A DNA stretch of 64,000 bases from Planctomycetaceae bacterium (GTDB lineage Bacteria; Planctomycetota; Planctomycetia; Planctomycetales; Planctomycetaceae): positions 5,284,001-5,348,000 of the forward strand of contig CP051247.1 of NCBI GenBank assembly GCA_017795105.1. Reading direction: 5' to 3'. Each line of letters begins with the position of its first letter. Positions within the stretch are counted from its first letter, which is position 1. Shown piece after piece: positions 26,682 through 38,385 of the stretch. A model generated the notes under the pieces. It was not told where the DNA came from. It did no database searches and was given only the letters and a program-made list of their open reading frames with translations. Position numbers and translations under genes: made by a program.

Positions 26682-28942
26682 ATGATGAATCGAATTGCTT
26701 TGTGCTGCGGGATTCTTCTCAGCGCTTCAACGGGAGTGGAGGCGAAGGAGAAGGTTGATTTCAGCAGTGATATTCAGCCGCTGCTCTCGAAGAACTGTCT
26801 GGCGTGCCACGGGTTGGACGCCGGAAGTCGGAAGGCCGATCTCAGGCTCGATCAGCGGGCGGCCGCCGTGGATGCCGGGGTGATCGTGCCGGGCGAGCCG
26901 GACGAGAGCGAGCTGGTCGCGCGGGTGGAAACCAGCGATTCCATTCTCGTTATGCCCCCCGTCGATTCGGGGCATTCGCTGACAGAACAGGAGATCGCCC
27001 TCTTCCGCCGGTGGGTTGCTGAAGGAGCCGAGTACGAAGAGCACTGGTCGTTTTCACCGCCCGTTAAAGTCGAGCCACCACAGGGTGAGCAGTCCGACTG
27101 GCCTGCCAGCGCGATCGATCATTTTGTGCTCAGACGACTTGAAGACGCCGGGCTGAAACCTCGGTCCGAAGCTGATCGCCTCACGCTCATTCGCCGGGTG
27201 TCGCTCGATCTGACCGGGTTGCCGCCGACGGTTGAGGAAGCCGAGGCGTTCGTTGCGGATCAGTCGCCGAAGGCCTACGAGAAGGTCGTCGATCGGCTGC
27301 TTGCGTCTCCGGCTTATGGCGAACGCTGGGCGCGGATGTGGCTCGATCTGGCCCGTTACGCCGATACGAAGGGCTACGAAAAGGACCGGCATCGGGACAT
27401 CTGGCGGTATCGCGACTGGGTGATCAACGCCTTTAACGACGACATGCCTTACGACCAGTTCACCATCGAACAGCTGGCCGGTGATCTGCTGCCGGACCGC
27501 ACGACCGAGCAGATTCTGGCGACCGCGTTTCATCGCAACACGATGACCAACGAAGAAGGGGGCACCGACAACGAAGAGTTCCGCGTGGCCGCCGTGAAGG
27601 ACCGCGTCGATACCACGCTGCAGGTCTGGATGGGGCTGACGATGGGTTGTGCGAAATGCCATTCGCACAAGTACGACCCGATCACGATCAACGATTACTA
27701 CTCGTTCTACGCTTTCTTCAATCAGACTCAGGACGCCGATGCCGAGGCTCCGTTCTACCCGACACCGACAGCCGAGCAGGCCCGTCAAATTGAGTTGCAG
27801 CAGGTGAAACTGCAGGAGTTGAAATCCGAGCCGGAAACGGACGAGGCGGCGATTAAGGAAGCCGAGGAAGCCCTCAAGGCGATTCAGGAAAGTATCCCGA
27901 AAACACCGGTGATGCTCGAACTGGCTCCGAAGAAACAGCGACTCACGAAGCTGCATAACCGAGGCAATTTTCTGGATCAGGGGGACGAAGTCCAGCCGGC
28001 CGTGCTGACGGAATTTGTCGATGCTCCCGAGGAGGTCGAACCGAATCGGCTGGCCGTCGCGAAGTGGCTGATGCAGGCGGATAACCCGCTGACGAGCCGG
28101 GTGATGGTCAATCGACTCTGGGCTAGGCTGTTCGGGGTTGGTCTCGTCGAAACCGAAGAAGATTTCGGCACGCAGGGAACACCCCCGTCGCATCCGGAAC
28201 TGCTCGACTGGCTGGCGGTCGACTTCCGCGAGAACGGCTGGTCGATGAAGCAGCTGCTCAAAACGATTGTCATGTCGCAAACCTATCGACAGGATTCCGA
28301 GACGACGCCCGAATTGATCGAAGCCGATCCCCGCAACCGACTCCTCTCCCGTGGACCCCATTTCCGCCTGCCGGCCGAAGTCGTCCGCGATCAGGCACTG
28401 GCGGTCTCCGGCCTGTTGACCGAAAAGATCGGCGGCCCCTCGGTGATGCCGCCGCAGCCGGAGGGCATCTGGAAGTCGACCTACAGCGGCGAGTCGTGGC
28501 AGAACGCCGAGGGACCGGATCGGTATCGTCGCGCTCTCTACACCTACCTGAAACGGACGAGTCCCTATCCCGCGATGATCACGTTCGACGCCGGCAGCGG
28601 CGAAGTGTGTCAGGTGCGGCGGGTGCGAACGAACACGCCGCTGCAGGCACTCGTCACGTTGAACGACACCGCCTTCGTGGAAGCCGCGGGGGCTCTGGCG
28701 AAGCGGATGGAAGAAGCCGGCGATACGACTCGCGCACAAATCGCCCACGGCTTCCGGCGTGTCCTCATTCGACCAGCCACCGAAGCGGAACTCGATCGAC
28801 TCGTCGAGCTGTATGAGTCTCTTGATGGCGATCTGCTCGATGCCGGGGAACTGCTGAAGGCGGCAGGCGTGGAGCAGGGCGACGCCCGGCTCGTGGCCGT
28901 CGCAAACGTGCTGCTCAATCTCGATGAAACGGTAATGAAGCC

Positions 28943-28946
<4 letters not shown>
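26682..28946 (+). CDS. Planctomycete cytochrome c-type protein (PSCyt1-PSCyt2/DUF1549-PSD1/DUF1553)
   Basis: 754 residues, secreted (signal about residues 1-22). PSCyt1 domain: DFSSDIQPLLSKNCLACHG, with the C-x-x-C-H haem motif near residue 39, and VMPPVDSGHSLT supplying a Met. PSCyt2 (DUF1549) follows, with 'FVLRRLEDAGLKPRSEADRL' and 'YGERWARMWLDLARYADTKG'. PSD1 (DUF1553) occupies the C-terminal third, with NPLTSRVMVNRLWARLFGVG and 'LPAEVVRDQALAVSGLL'. These proteins are common in planctomycetes and are always linked to a DUF1501 protein, as here (4 base overlap with the next gene). Their reaction is unknown; a periplasmic redox role is inferred from the haem. Confidence 0.95.
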
Positions 28947-30454
<1,508 letters not shown>

Positions 30455-30488
30455 CTCTCCCCCAATTGATCCAGCCTGGAGACTTCCC

Positions 30489-31598
30489 ATGAGACGATTC
30501 CTGCCCGCCGTTTTGCTCCTTCTCCTGCTCGTGGCTCCCGTCTCAGCCGAGGTCGTGCTCACGCTCCCACCGGGCGAGGGCAATCCCCGCAACAGCGAAG
30601 GGGATTTCATTCAGCTCGAAAACGGACGGCTGCTCTTCATCTATACCCGCTTTACCGGAGGCGGCAGCGATCACGACAAAGCCGATCTGATGAGCAGAGA
30701 GTCGACCGACGGCGGCGCGACCTGGTCGACCGAGGACAAGCTGGTCGTGAAGAACGAAGGCGACATGAATGTGATGTCGGTGTCGCTGCTTCGCCTGGCC
30801 GATGGGCGGATTGCGTTGTTCTACCTGCAGAAAAACTCTCTGTCCGATTGCCGCCCGATCGTTCGCTTCTCAACCGACGAAGCGAAGTCCTGGAGTGAAC
30901 CAACCGAGACCATCCCCGAGAGCGATAAAGGCTATTACGTCCTGAATAACGATCGAGTTGTCCAACTGAAGAGTGGTCGTCTGGTTCTGCCACTGTGCCT
31001 GCACAATCGCCCGGGCTGGGAAAAACCGGACTGGCTGGGACAGATCCTCTGCTACTTCTCCGACGACGCCGGGAAGACATGGCAGGCGTCGGAATCTCTG
31101 CTGAAGGGAACAAACAGCGACGGCAAACGCGTCGTAACGCAGGAGCCGGGTGTCGTCGAACTGCAGGACGGGCGAATGCTGCTGTGGTGCAGAACCAACG
31201 CCGGCGTGCAGTATCACTGCTACTCCAGCGACGGCGGCAACACCCTCTCGGAGTTGAAGCCGATGGGGCTGGCCTCGCCCGTGTCGCCTGCTTCGATTGA
31301 ACGCATTCCCGGGGCCGGCGATCTGGTCGCTGTGTGGAACGATCATTCCGCGTTGCCTGTCGCTCAACGAAGAGCCCGAACACCATTGACCGTGGCGATC
31401 TCCGAAGACGACGGAGCAAGCTGGAGTACGGTCCGCACAATTGCCGATGCTGCGGACGGCTGGTACTGCTACACCGCAATCACGTTCGCCGAGGATCACA
31501 TGCTGCTTGGATACGTGGCCGGCGAACAGAAGCCGGGGCAGCATCTGGCGACGACGAACCTGTCGCGTATCGAGGTGGCTGATTTAACCGCGGAGTAG
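30489..31598 (+). CDS. Secreted sialidase-like (BNR) protein
   Basis: 369 residues with a signal peptide (LPAVLLLLLLVAPVSA, residues 4-19). A six-bladed propeller of the sialidase superfamily is indicated by the Asp boxes STDGGATW and SSDGGNT and a late EDDGASW, and by repeated 'RLADGRIALFYLQ', 'LQDGRMLLWCRTN' strands. Planctomycete relatives are annotated as exo-alpha-sialidases, but true substrates are mostly untested. It lies 34 bases after the DUF1501 gene on the same strand and probably belongs to the same operon, which points to a carbohydrate substrate. Confidence 0.85.
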   Translation: MRRFLPAVLLLLLLVAPVSAEVVLTLPPGEGNPRNSEGDFIQLENGRLLFIYTRFTGGGSDHDKADLMSRESTDGGATWSTEDKLVVKNEGDMNVMSVSLLRLADGRIALFYLQKNSLSDCRPIVRFSTDEAKSWSEPTETIPESDKGYYVLNNDRVVQLKSGRLVLPLCLHNRPGWEKPDWLGQILCYFSDDAGKTWQASESLLKGTNSDGKRVVTQEPGVVELQDGRMLLWCRTNAGVQYHCYSSDGGNTLSELKPMGLASPVSPASIERIPGAGDLVAVWNDHSALPVAQRRARTPLTVAISEDDGASWSTVRTIADAADGWYCYTAITFAEDHMLLGYVAGEQKPGQHLATTNLSRIEVADLTAE

Positions 31599-31608
31599 GT
31601 GCACAGTC

Positions 31609-32127
31609 ATGAACGAGCAGCAGGCGGAACTCGACTTAGATCGCACGAGCGCAGCGCTGCGTGGCCATGCACTGGAAATGGAGCGACTTGCACATCCCGG
31701 GATTGAACAGTGCTGCCAGCTGATCCGATCCGAAGACCCGAATCTTCGGTCATTGGGAGCGACCCGGCTCTCCAACTGGATGTGTTATCGCAGCGTGCTC
31801 GGCTCCCAGATCTGGAAAGCGGTCAGGGAGCTGGTCCTTGAGAATCTGGATTGCGATGAAACGCTCGAGGTGCTGATTATCGGCTTCATCGAGCCTGCGA
31901 CCGAGGAGCCGGTCCATCCCGATGATCGAGACCAGTTGATGGAAATGCTCGTCGACGAGCGAATGGCAATGGTCGTGTTTACCGCGTATGACCGGGACGG
32001 CTTTCCAGAGCATCTTCATCAGGATTATTCGCGCTGGCGGGTGTTGGTGGAGAGCCTGGATCGGAAAGTGCCCGACTTTCCGCAGTTACAGCTTGAGACG
32101 TACATGGAGCAATCTCGGCGCCCGTGA
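31609..32127 (+). CDS. Cytosolic protein of unknown function, HEAT-like helices
   Basis: 172 residues, no signal peptide. The composition is helical, with Leu-rich amphipathic segments (ERLAHPGIEQCCQLIRSEDP, NLRSLGATRLSNWM, 'LVLENLDCDETLEVLIIGFI') that resemble two or three HEAT-type repeats. It starts 10 bases after the sialidase-like gene, so it is probably translated from the same mRNA. I recognise no family. Confidence 0.6.
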   Translation: MNEQQAELDLDRTSAALRGHALEMERLAHPGIEQCCQLIRSEDPNLRSLGATRLSNWMCYRSVLGSQIWKAVRELVLENLDCDETLEVLIIGFIEPATEEPVHPDDRDQLMEMLVDERMAMVVFTAYDRDGFPEHLHQDYSRWRVLVESLDRKVPDFPQLQLETYMEQSRRP

Positions 32128-32261
32128 ATGAGATGCAAAATCTCTCAAGTCTTTTGCGTCATTTCTCATTTACAGGTGTTGATGCATTGCGACAATTGAA
32201 CAGCGTTGGCGGTGGCTCGAGCCGCCGGAGTCTTTGATTCGTTGATACTGGAGTGGCCGCC

Positions 32262-35200
32262 GTGCTCGACCTGTTACGTCTGCTTACAATCGTTGCTTTC
32301 TGTGCGATGTCGTTATGGTCCACTCCCGTGCAGGCCGAAGTCCGGGGCTGGAAGACTACAAAGATTCACGGCGACTTCTACGCCGAAGGGGCAGCGGTCG
32401 GCGATCTCAACGGCGATGGCCATGCGGATCTCACGAGTGGCCCGTTTGTCTTCCTTGGGCCGGAGTTCAACGAGCGGATTGCCATCGATGAGCCGCAGGT
32501 CTTTCCGGTCGCCGGTTACAGCAACGCCTTTTTCAGTCACGTTGTCGATCTGAATCGCGACGGCAAGAACGATGTCCTCGTAATTGGCTTTCCCGGCCGC
32601 GAAGCTCGAGCGTATCTCAACCCGGGGGATATGTCCTCAGACACACCCTGGCAGAAGGTGGTGGTCGCCGATCAGGTCTCGAACGAATCACCGGCGTTTG
32701 TCGATCTCATCGCCGGCGGACTGCCGGAGATCGTCTGTTCGCGGGACACCGCCTACGGCTACTACGAAGCCGGCGACGACCCGCTGCAGCCATGGCAATG
32801 GCACGCGATCTCGGAAACCGGTATCGCTCCCAAACCGTTCGGCCACGGTCTCGGCGTCGGCGATGTCAATCAGGACGGGCGGCTCGATATCGTCGATCGG
32901 ACCAGCTGGTGGAAGCAGCCGGAGAATCCGCAGGGGCAATGGCCAATGCAGCGGTGGTGCCTCGGTGAATGTGGTCGCGGGGGGGCCCAGATTCACGTGG
33001 TCGATGTCGATGGCGACGGCGATCAGGACATTGTCACGTCGCTCAACGCACACGGCTACGGCCTGGCCTGGTTCGAGCGGCAGTCGGAAGCGCGATTCGA
33101 ACGCCACGATATCATGGGCGAGACCTCGATTCTCAGTCCGTACGGCGTCGCCGTCAGTCAGTTGCACGCGGTCGAGATGGTCGACGTCGATGGCGACGGT
33201 CTGAAGGACATCATCACCGGCAAGCGCTGGAAAGCCCACAACGGGCATGATCCTGGTTCGCGTGAACCTGCGGCTGTCTACTGGTTTCGCTGCGTGCGGT
33301 CCGACGACGGCGTCGATTTCGTCCCCCATCTGATTCATAACAACTCGGGTGTTGGCACCGAAGTGAAGGTGCAGGACCTGAATGGAGACGATTACCCGGA
33401 CGTCGTTTCCTCAAGCAAGAAGGGGCTGTCGATTCATCTGCAGTCCACGGAAGTGGATCCGGTGGTCGCCGAGAAGTGGCGGTTTCCACATCGTCCCGTC
33501 GAGGAATACACCAACGGCTTTTCCCCGGAAGACGCCGCGAAGAACATGCAGGTGCCCGAGGGTTTCTCGGTCGACCTGATCGTTGCCGAGCCGGAACTGA
33601 CGCAGCCGATCGCAATGTGTTTCGATGCCCGCGGACGCATCTGGGTGATCGAAGGACACACCTATCCGCAGCGTGCACCGGAAGGCCAGGGGCGGGATCG
33701 CATCCTGATTCTGGAAGATACCGACGGCGACGGCAGCTTCGAGAGCCGCAAGGTGTTTGCCGAGAACATCAATCTCGCCAGCGGAATCGAGATTGGCTTC
33801 GGGGGTGTCTGGGTTGGGGCGGCTCCGCAGTTTCTGTTCTACCCGGACCGCGATCAGAACGATGTGCCTGATTCCGAACCCGTCGTGTTGCTCGATGGCT
33901 GGGGATATCAGGATACGCACGAGACGCTCAACAGTTTCACCTGGGGGCCGGATGGCTGGCTGTATGGCTGCCACGGCGTCTTCACGCATTCCCGTGTCGG
34001 CAAGCCCGGCACGCCGGATGAGCAGCGGATTCCGATCAACGCTGGCGTCTGGCGGTATCATCCCACGCGGCACGAGTTTGAAGTCTTCGCCCACGGTTCG
34101 AGCAATCCCTGGGGCGTCGACTTCAATGAAGATGGCGACTGGTTCATCACCGCCTGCGTGATTCCGCACCTGTATCACGTCATTCCTGGTGCCCGATATT
34201 TCCGGCAGGCCGGCACGCATTTCAATCCGCACACCTACGCCGATCTGCCCACGATTGCCGATCACCTGCACTACGGCGATGGGACATTCGCTTCCGCGTC
34301 GAATGGGAAAGTGAACCGGGGGCTGGTGCGGGACAATCCGGCCAGCACTTCCGATGTCGGCGGCGGCCACGCGCATTGTGGGTTGACGATCTATCAGGCG
34401 GATGAGTTCCCGTCGCAGTACCGGGGCGATTTGTTCTTCCACAATTTGCACGGGCATCGCATGGTACGGGAAACGGTCGAGCCAGATGGCTCGGGGTACG
34501 TCGGGCGGCATCGGCCTGACTTTTCGTTGTCGCACGATCATCAGCAGATCGGCGTGACAGTCATGCAGGGACCCGATGGTGCCCTTTATACATCTGACTG
34601 GCACGATCCCCAGACCTGCCACAACCGCACGCCGGAAATCTGGAACCGCACCGACGGGCGGTTGTTCCGTATCCGTTATGGCGACTTGAAGCCGTACCGG
34701 TTCAACCTCTGGGAGAAGAGCGACGCCGAGTTGGTGAAACTCCTGGACGATCCGAATGCGTTCTACGCCCGTCAGGCTCAACGGATTCTGCAGGAACGGG
34801 CAGCGGAGGGAACGCTGAATCAGGCCGAAACTCTGGCGAGTCTACGCGAGTTGATGGGCGACGATCATCCCCGCGTGCGCCGATTGCGAGCCTTCTGGAC
34901 AGCCTGGTCGTGCCAGCTCTTAGATACTGAGAGTGTCGAGGAGAAGCTCGATGATGCCGATCCGGTCGTTCGCAGCTGGGCCGTGCAGTTTCTGGTGGAA
35001 AGCGGGAAGGGCGTCGAAGCTCCCGTGCTGCAGCGGCTTGAGGAACTGGCAAAGTCGGAGCCCGAAGCACGCACACGGCTCGCTCTGGCCGCTCAACTGC
35101 AGCGACTGCCTGTTGATCAGCGATGGGGCGTTCTCGAAGGGCTGACATCCCATCGTTCCGATGAACTTGATAAGAACATTCCGCTGCTCGTCTGGTATGG

Positions 35201-36926
35201 AGCCGAACCGCTGGCCGATGTCGACCCGGTTCGACTGTTGAACCTCGCGCGGAAGAGCGGCTGGAAGCAGCTGACTCAGTTTGTCGTGCGGCGGATGTCG
35301 TCCAGCGAGGAAGGGCGGAATCTGCTGACGGAAATGCTGATGCCGAACGTGCCGCGTGAGTTTGTGCTGCTCGTGCTGAACGAAATGCAGGCGATTGTCA
35401 TCAGCCGGGCCGGGGCGCCGATGCCCGGGAACTGGCGGCAGGCCGTGACCGATCTGCAAAAGCGGTCGGATGCCGAGATCGACCGTCTGGTGCTTTCGCT
35501 GGGCATTCGATTCGGCGATGAATCCGCGTTTCCGCATTTCCGATCACTCGTGCGGGATCGCAGCAAGCCATTCGCGGCTCGTCGGGATGCTCTGCAGTTG
35601 CTGGCGGAAGCCAAGGATCCTGAGCTTGCCAGTCTCGCTCTCGAACTCCTGGATGATCCTGCGTTGCGAAGTGAATCCATTCGCGCCCTGGCCCGCGTCA
35701 CCCATCCGGAAGCCGCTTCACGGTTGCTGAGTGTTTATGGTCAGTTGCCACCAAATCAGAAGACCGAAGTCCTGAATGTGCTGGTCTCCCGAAAGGGATA
35801 CGCGGAGTCGCTGATCAATGCGATGGAAACCGGAGCAATCGATCCGACGACGGTTCCAGCTTACATCGTGCGGCAGGTGGTCTCACTGGATGATGAGAAG
35901 CTGCTCACGCGGCTCGAAAAGGTCTGGGGCAAAATCGGAACCGCCTCCGGCGATAAGGAAGCGGCCTTTGCGAAGTACCGGAAACTGCTGCAGCCTCGGG
36001 CGATCACCGGAGCCCATCTCGGTGAAGGTCGCAAACTCTATGAAGCGAATTGCGGGAAGTGTCACCGCCTGTTCGGTAAGGGGGGCGAGATCGGTCCTGA
36101 GATCACCGGGGCGAATCGCAGCAACATCGATTACTGGCTGGAGAACATTCTGGAGCCGAACGCGGTGATCGGCCGGAACTATCTAATGACGACCTTCGTC
36201 ACGACCGACGGGCGAGTTGTGAACGGGCTGATCAAATCCGAGAACGATTCCGCCGTCACGATTCAGACCGTCAACGAGGTGCTCGTGCTGGCGCTGGATG
36301 ATATTGAGATTCGCAAGACCTCGGATAAATCGCTGATGCCGGAGAACCAGCTGGAGCCCATGACCGATGCTCAGGTCCTGCAGCTGTTCCGCTATCTGAC
36401 GGCCACCGAAGACGCCGCGACGTCGAAAGAAGTCCAGCTGTCCCGCGTCCCACCCGTGGAACCAGGCGTGCTGAGGATCGAAGGAGAGGCGATTGCCAGT
36501 TCGGCGAAGTTAACAGCTGGCAATGTCCGTCCGCAGCCGATGGGAGGCTTCGGACCCTACTGGTCGGGGGGCAATCAACTCTGGTGGACCGGTGGAGAGC
36601 CGGGCGACAAACTCACGATCAAACTGCAGAAGCTGCCGCCGGGGCCGAGTACCGTGACCTGCTTCACCACTACGGCTAAAGACTACGGTCAGGTTTCGGT
36701 AAAAGCCGGTGAAGCAGTCGGCACCGCCGACCTGTATACCGCCGATGTCCTTCCGGGGCCGGAAATCGTGCTGGAGAACGTGAAGGTCGAAGAATCCGGG
36801 GAACTCACGCTGACGGTTGAGATCACTGGAACGCATCCCAAGTCGTTGCCGCGATTCATGGTCGGGATCGACCGCATCGAAGTGCGACCGGTTGCGTCCA
36901 ATCCGACCAACGCGTCACGCGAGTGA
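32262..36926 (+). CDS. Giant PVC-type membrane-bound dehydrogenase/haem-binding protein with FG-GAP N-terminus
   Basis: 1554 residues. The GTG at 32262 is preferred because GGAG lies 8 bases upstream; a GTG at 32253 lacks one. A signal peptide ends near PVQAEV. Order: FG-GAP-like repeats (AAVGDLNGDGHADL, VVDLNRDGKNDVL, 'VVDVDGDGDQDIV') to about residue 380; the PVC dehydrogenase propeller (PEGFSVDLIVAEPEL, FDARGRIWVIEGHTYP) to about 810; HEAT repeats; a PVC haem domain with CGKCH near residue 1264; and a C-terminal beta domain. Close family members oxidise sugars or related compounds outside the cytoplasm in theory, but no substrate is proven. It is convergent with a sulfatase gene, 3 bases apart. 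Confidence 0.92.
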   Translation: MLDLLRLLTIVAFCAMSLWSTPVQAEVRGWKTTKIHGDFYAEGAAVGDLNGDGHADLTSGPFVFLGPEFNERIAIDEPQVFPVAGYSNAFFSHVVDLNRDGKNDVLVIGFPGREARAYLNPGDMSSDTPWQKVVVADQVSNESPAFVDLIAGGLPEIVCSRDTAYGYYEAGDDPLQPWQWHAISETGIAPKPFGHGLGVGDVNQDGRLDIVDRTSWWKQPENPQGQWPMQRWCLGECGRGGAQIHVVDVDGDGDQDIVTSLNAHGYGLAWFERQSEARFERHDIMGETSILSPYGVAVSQLHAVEMVDVDGDGLKDIITGKRWKAHNGHDPGSREPAAVYWFRCVRSDDGVDFVPHLIHNNSGVGTEVKVQDLNGDDYPDVVSSSKKGLSIHLQSTEVDPVVAEKWRFPHRPVEEYTNGFSPEDAAKNMQVPEGFSVDLIVAEPELTQPIAMCFDARGRIWVIEGHTYPQRAPEGQGRDRILILEDTDGDGSFESRKVFAENINLASGIEIGFGGVWVGAAPQFLFYPDRDQNDVPDSEPVVLLDGWGYQDTHETLNSFTWGPDGWLYGCHGVFTHSRVGKPGTPDEQRIPINAGVWRYHPTRHEFEVFAHGSSNPWGVDFNEDGDWFITACVIPHLYHVIPGARYFRQAGTHFNPHTYADLPTIADHLHYGDGTFASASNGKVNRGLVRDNPASTSDVGGGHAHCGLTIYQADEFPSQYRGDLFFHNLHGHRMVRETVEPDGSGYVGRHRPDFSLSHDHQQIGVTVMQGPDGALYTSDWHDPQTCHNRTPEIWNRTDGRLFRIRYGDLKPYRFNLWEKSDAELVKLLDDPNAFYARQAQRILQERAAEGTLNQAETLASLRELMGDDHPRVRRLRAFWTAWSCQLLDTESVEEKLDDADPVVRSWAVQFLVESGKGVEAPVLQRLEELAKSEPEARTRLALAAQLQRLPVDQRWGVLEGLTSHRSDELDKNIPLLVWYGAEPLADVDPVRLLNLARKSGWKQLTQFVVRRMSSSEEGRNLLTEMLMPNVPREFVLLVLNEMQAIVISRAGAPMPGNWRQAVTDLQKRSDAEIDRLVLSLGIRFGDESAFPHFRSLVRDRSKPFAARRDALQLLAEAKDPELASLALELLDDPALRSESIRALARVTHPEAASRLLSVYGQLPPNQKTEVLNVLVSRKGYAESLINAMETGAIDPTTVPAYIVRQVVSLDDEKLLTRLEKVWGKIGTASGDKEAAFAKYRKLLQPRAITGAHLGEGRKLYEANCGKCHRLFGKGGEIGPEITGANRSNIDYWLENILEPNAVIGRNYLMTTFVTTDGRVVNGLIKSENDSAVTIQTVNEVLVLALDDIEIRKTSDKSLMPENQLEPMTDAQVLQLFRYLTATEDAATSKEVQLSRVPPVEPGVLRIEGEAIASSAKLTAGNVRPQPMGGFGPYWSGGNQLWWTGGEPGDKLTIKLQKLPPGPSTVTCFTTTAKDYGQVSVKAGEAVGTADLYTADVLPGPEIVLENVKVEESGELTLTVEITGTHPKSLPRFMVGIDRIEVRPVASNPTNASRE

Positions 36927-36929
36927 CCG

Positions 36930-38360
36930 TCAGTTCGACTCTGTTCTCGGCTGAGCCTGTTCTGCGGTCGGCCGCTGCGTCAACGTCCGGGGCTGATCGA
37001 CCTGCCCCGGCGGACGGGTATGCTGCCCCGGGTGGTCGCCATCGCCAAGATCCTGTCGGCATTCCTCAATGAGGATCATCAACTCGGTCATCACTTCCGG
37101 CTCTTCATCGGCGACGCTCCGGGTCTCGCCGATATCATTGGCCAGATTGTAGAGTTGAGGCTCAAAAGTTTTGCTGGCTTTCGTTCTGGCCGGTCGAACA
37201 TGCAGTTTGAAGTTCTCATGTCGGACTGCACACAGGTGCTCGCGGTAGTAGTAGAACATTGTCTCTCGCGGCGATGTCTCTTCGAGCGGATTGCGGAGCA
37301 GAGCGGAGACATCGTAGCCGTCGATTTTACGATCGTCGGGCAGCGGCTGACCGACGATGGCCGAGATCGTCGGCATGATGTCGAGTGTGCTGACAATCTC
37401 CCGAGAGACCGTCCCGGCCGGAATCGCAGCTGGCCATTTCATGAGACATGGAACACGCATGCCGCCTTCCCAGGTCGATCCCTTAAAGCCCTTTAGAGGC
37501 AGATTGCGCCCGCCCCATTTCTGAGCGGCTCCGTTGTCGGACGTGAAAATGACGAGCGTGTTCTGCTCGAGATTTCGCTGGCGAAGCGCGTGAACGATCT
37601 GCCCAACCGACCAGTCGATCTCTTCGACCGCGTCCCCGTAGAGTCCATTCGCACTCTTGCCTTTGAATTCATCCGAGGCGAACAGCGGCACGTGCGGGAA
37701 GGTGTGGGGCATGTAAATGAAGAACGGCTGGTCTTTGTTGGCTTCAATGAAGCCGACCGTTTCCGCCGTGTAACGCTTCGTCAGCTGGCTCTGGTCAGGT
37801 TCTTCTTCGATGACCTGCTCGTTCCGCATCAACGGGAGTGGAGGATAATTCCGGCGACCATTTCCAACGCCCATGTCGTTCGAATAAGGAATCCCAAACC
37901 AGGTATCAAAGCCCTGTCGAGTCGGCAGGAATTCTGGCTGATCCCCGAGATGCCATTTCCCGATGATGGCGGTCACGTAACCCGCCTGCTTCAACTGCTC
38001 GGCGATGGTGACTTCGTTTGGATTGAGCCCCTGTCGATTTCCCGGGAAGAGCACCCACTGATTCTCTCCGTTGCTGTGCATGCCGGTCCGCTTCGGGTAG
38101 CAGCCCGTCATCAACGAGGACCGCGAAGGAGTGCAGACGCCGGAGGTGACATAGAAGTCGGTCAACGTGAGGCCGTCGACGGAGAGCTGGTCAATGTTTG
38201 GCGTGCGATGCTTCCGCGATCCCATGCAGCCGATGTCGCCATAGCCGAGATCATCGCAGTTGATCAGGATGATGTTCGGCTTCTGCACATCGTCAGCGAC
38301 GGCTGTCGCCAGAGAAACGGAGAGAAGGGCAGCACAAATCACGAAGGTCGTACGCAGCAT
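36930..38360 (-). CDS. Secreted sulfatase with CTPSR active site
   Basis: 476 residues from the ATG at 38360, where the signal peptide begins (residues 1-22, ending ATAVADD); the frame is open 50 codons further upstream but that part is unlike a signal. Active site: SGVCTPSRSSLMTG, in which Cys76 becomes formylglycine; ILINCDDLGYGD holds metal-binding Asp residues; GKWHLGDQP and FTSDNGAAQKWGG follow. Length is normal for a family S1 arylsulfatase. It is followed by its neighbour on the same strand with a 25 base gap upstream, so these sulfatase and cyclase-like genes form a run of three. Confidence 0.95.
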   Translation of the reverse strand: MLRTTFVICAALLSVSLATAVADDVQKPNIILINCDDLGYGDIGCMGSRKHRTPNIDQLSVDGLTLTDFYVTSGVCTPSRSSLMTGCYPKRTGMHSNGENQWVLFPGNRQGLNPNEVTIAEQLKQAGYVTAIIGKWHLGDQPEFLPTRQGFDTWFGIPYSNDMGVGNGRRNYPPLPLMRNEQVIEEEPDQSQLTKRYTAETVGFIEANKDQPFFIYMPHTFPHVPLFASDEFKGKSANGLYGDAVEEIDWSVGQIVHALRQRNLEQNTLVIFTSDNGAAQKWGGRNLPLKGFKGSTWEGGMRVPCLMKWPAAIPAGTVSREIVSTLDIMPTISAIVGQPLPDDRKIDGYDVSALLRNPLEETSPRETMFYYYREHLCAVRHENFKLHVRPARTKASKTFEPQLYNLANDIGETRSVADEEPEVMTELMILIEECRQDLGDGDHPGQHTRPPGQVDQPRTLTQRPTAEQAQPRTESN

Positions 38361-38385
38361 GAATTCGAACTCGGCAGAGGAGCGG

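Noticed and set aside
33411..34781. 456-codon minus-strand frame
   Set aside because: Shadow of the PVC dehydrogenase gene; no motifs.
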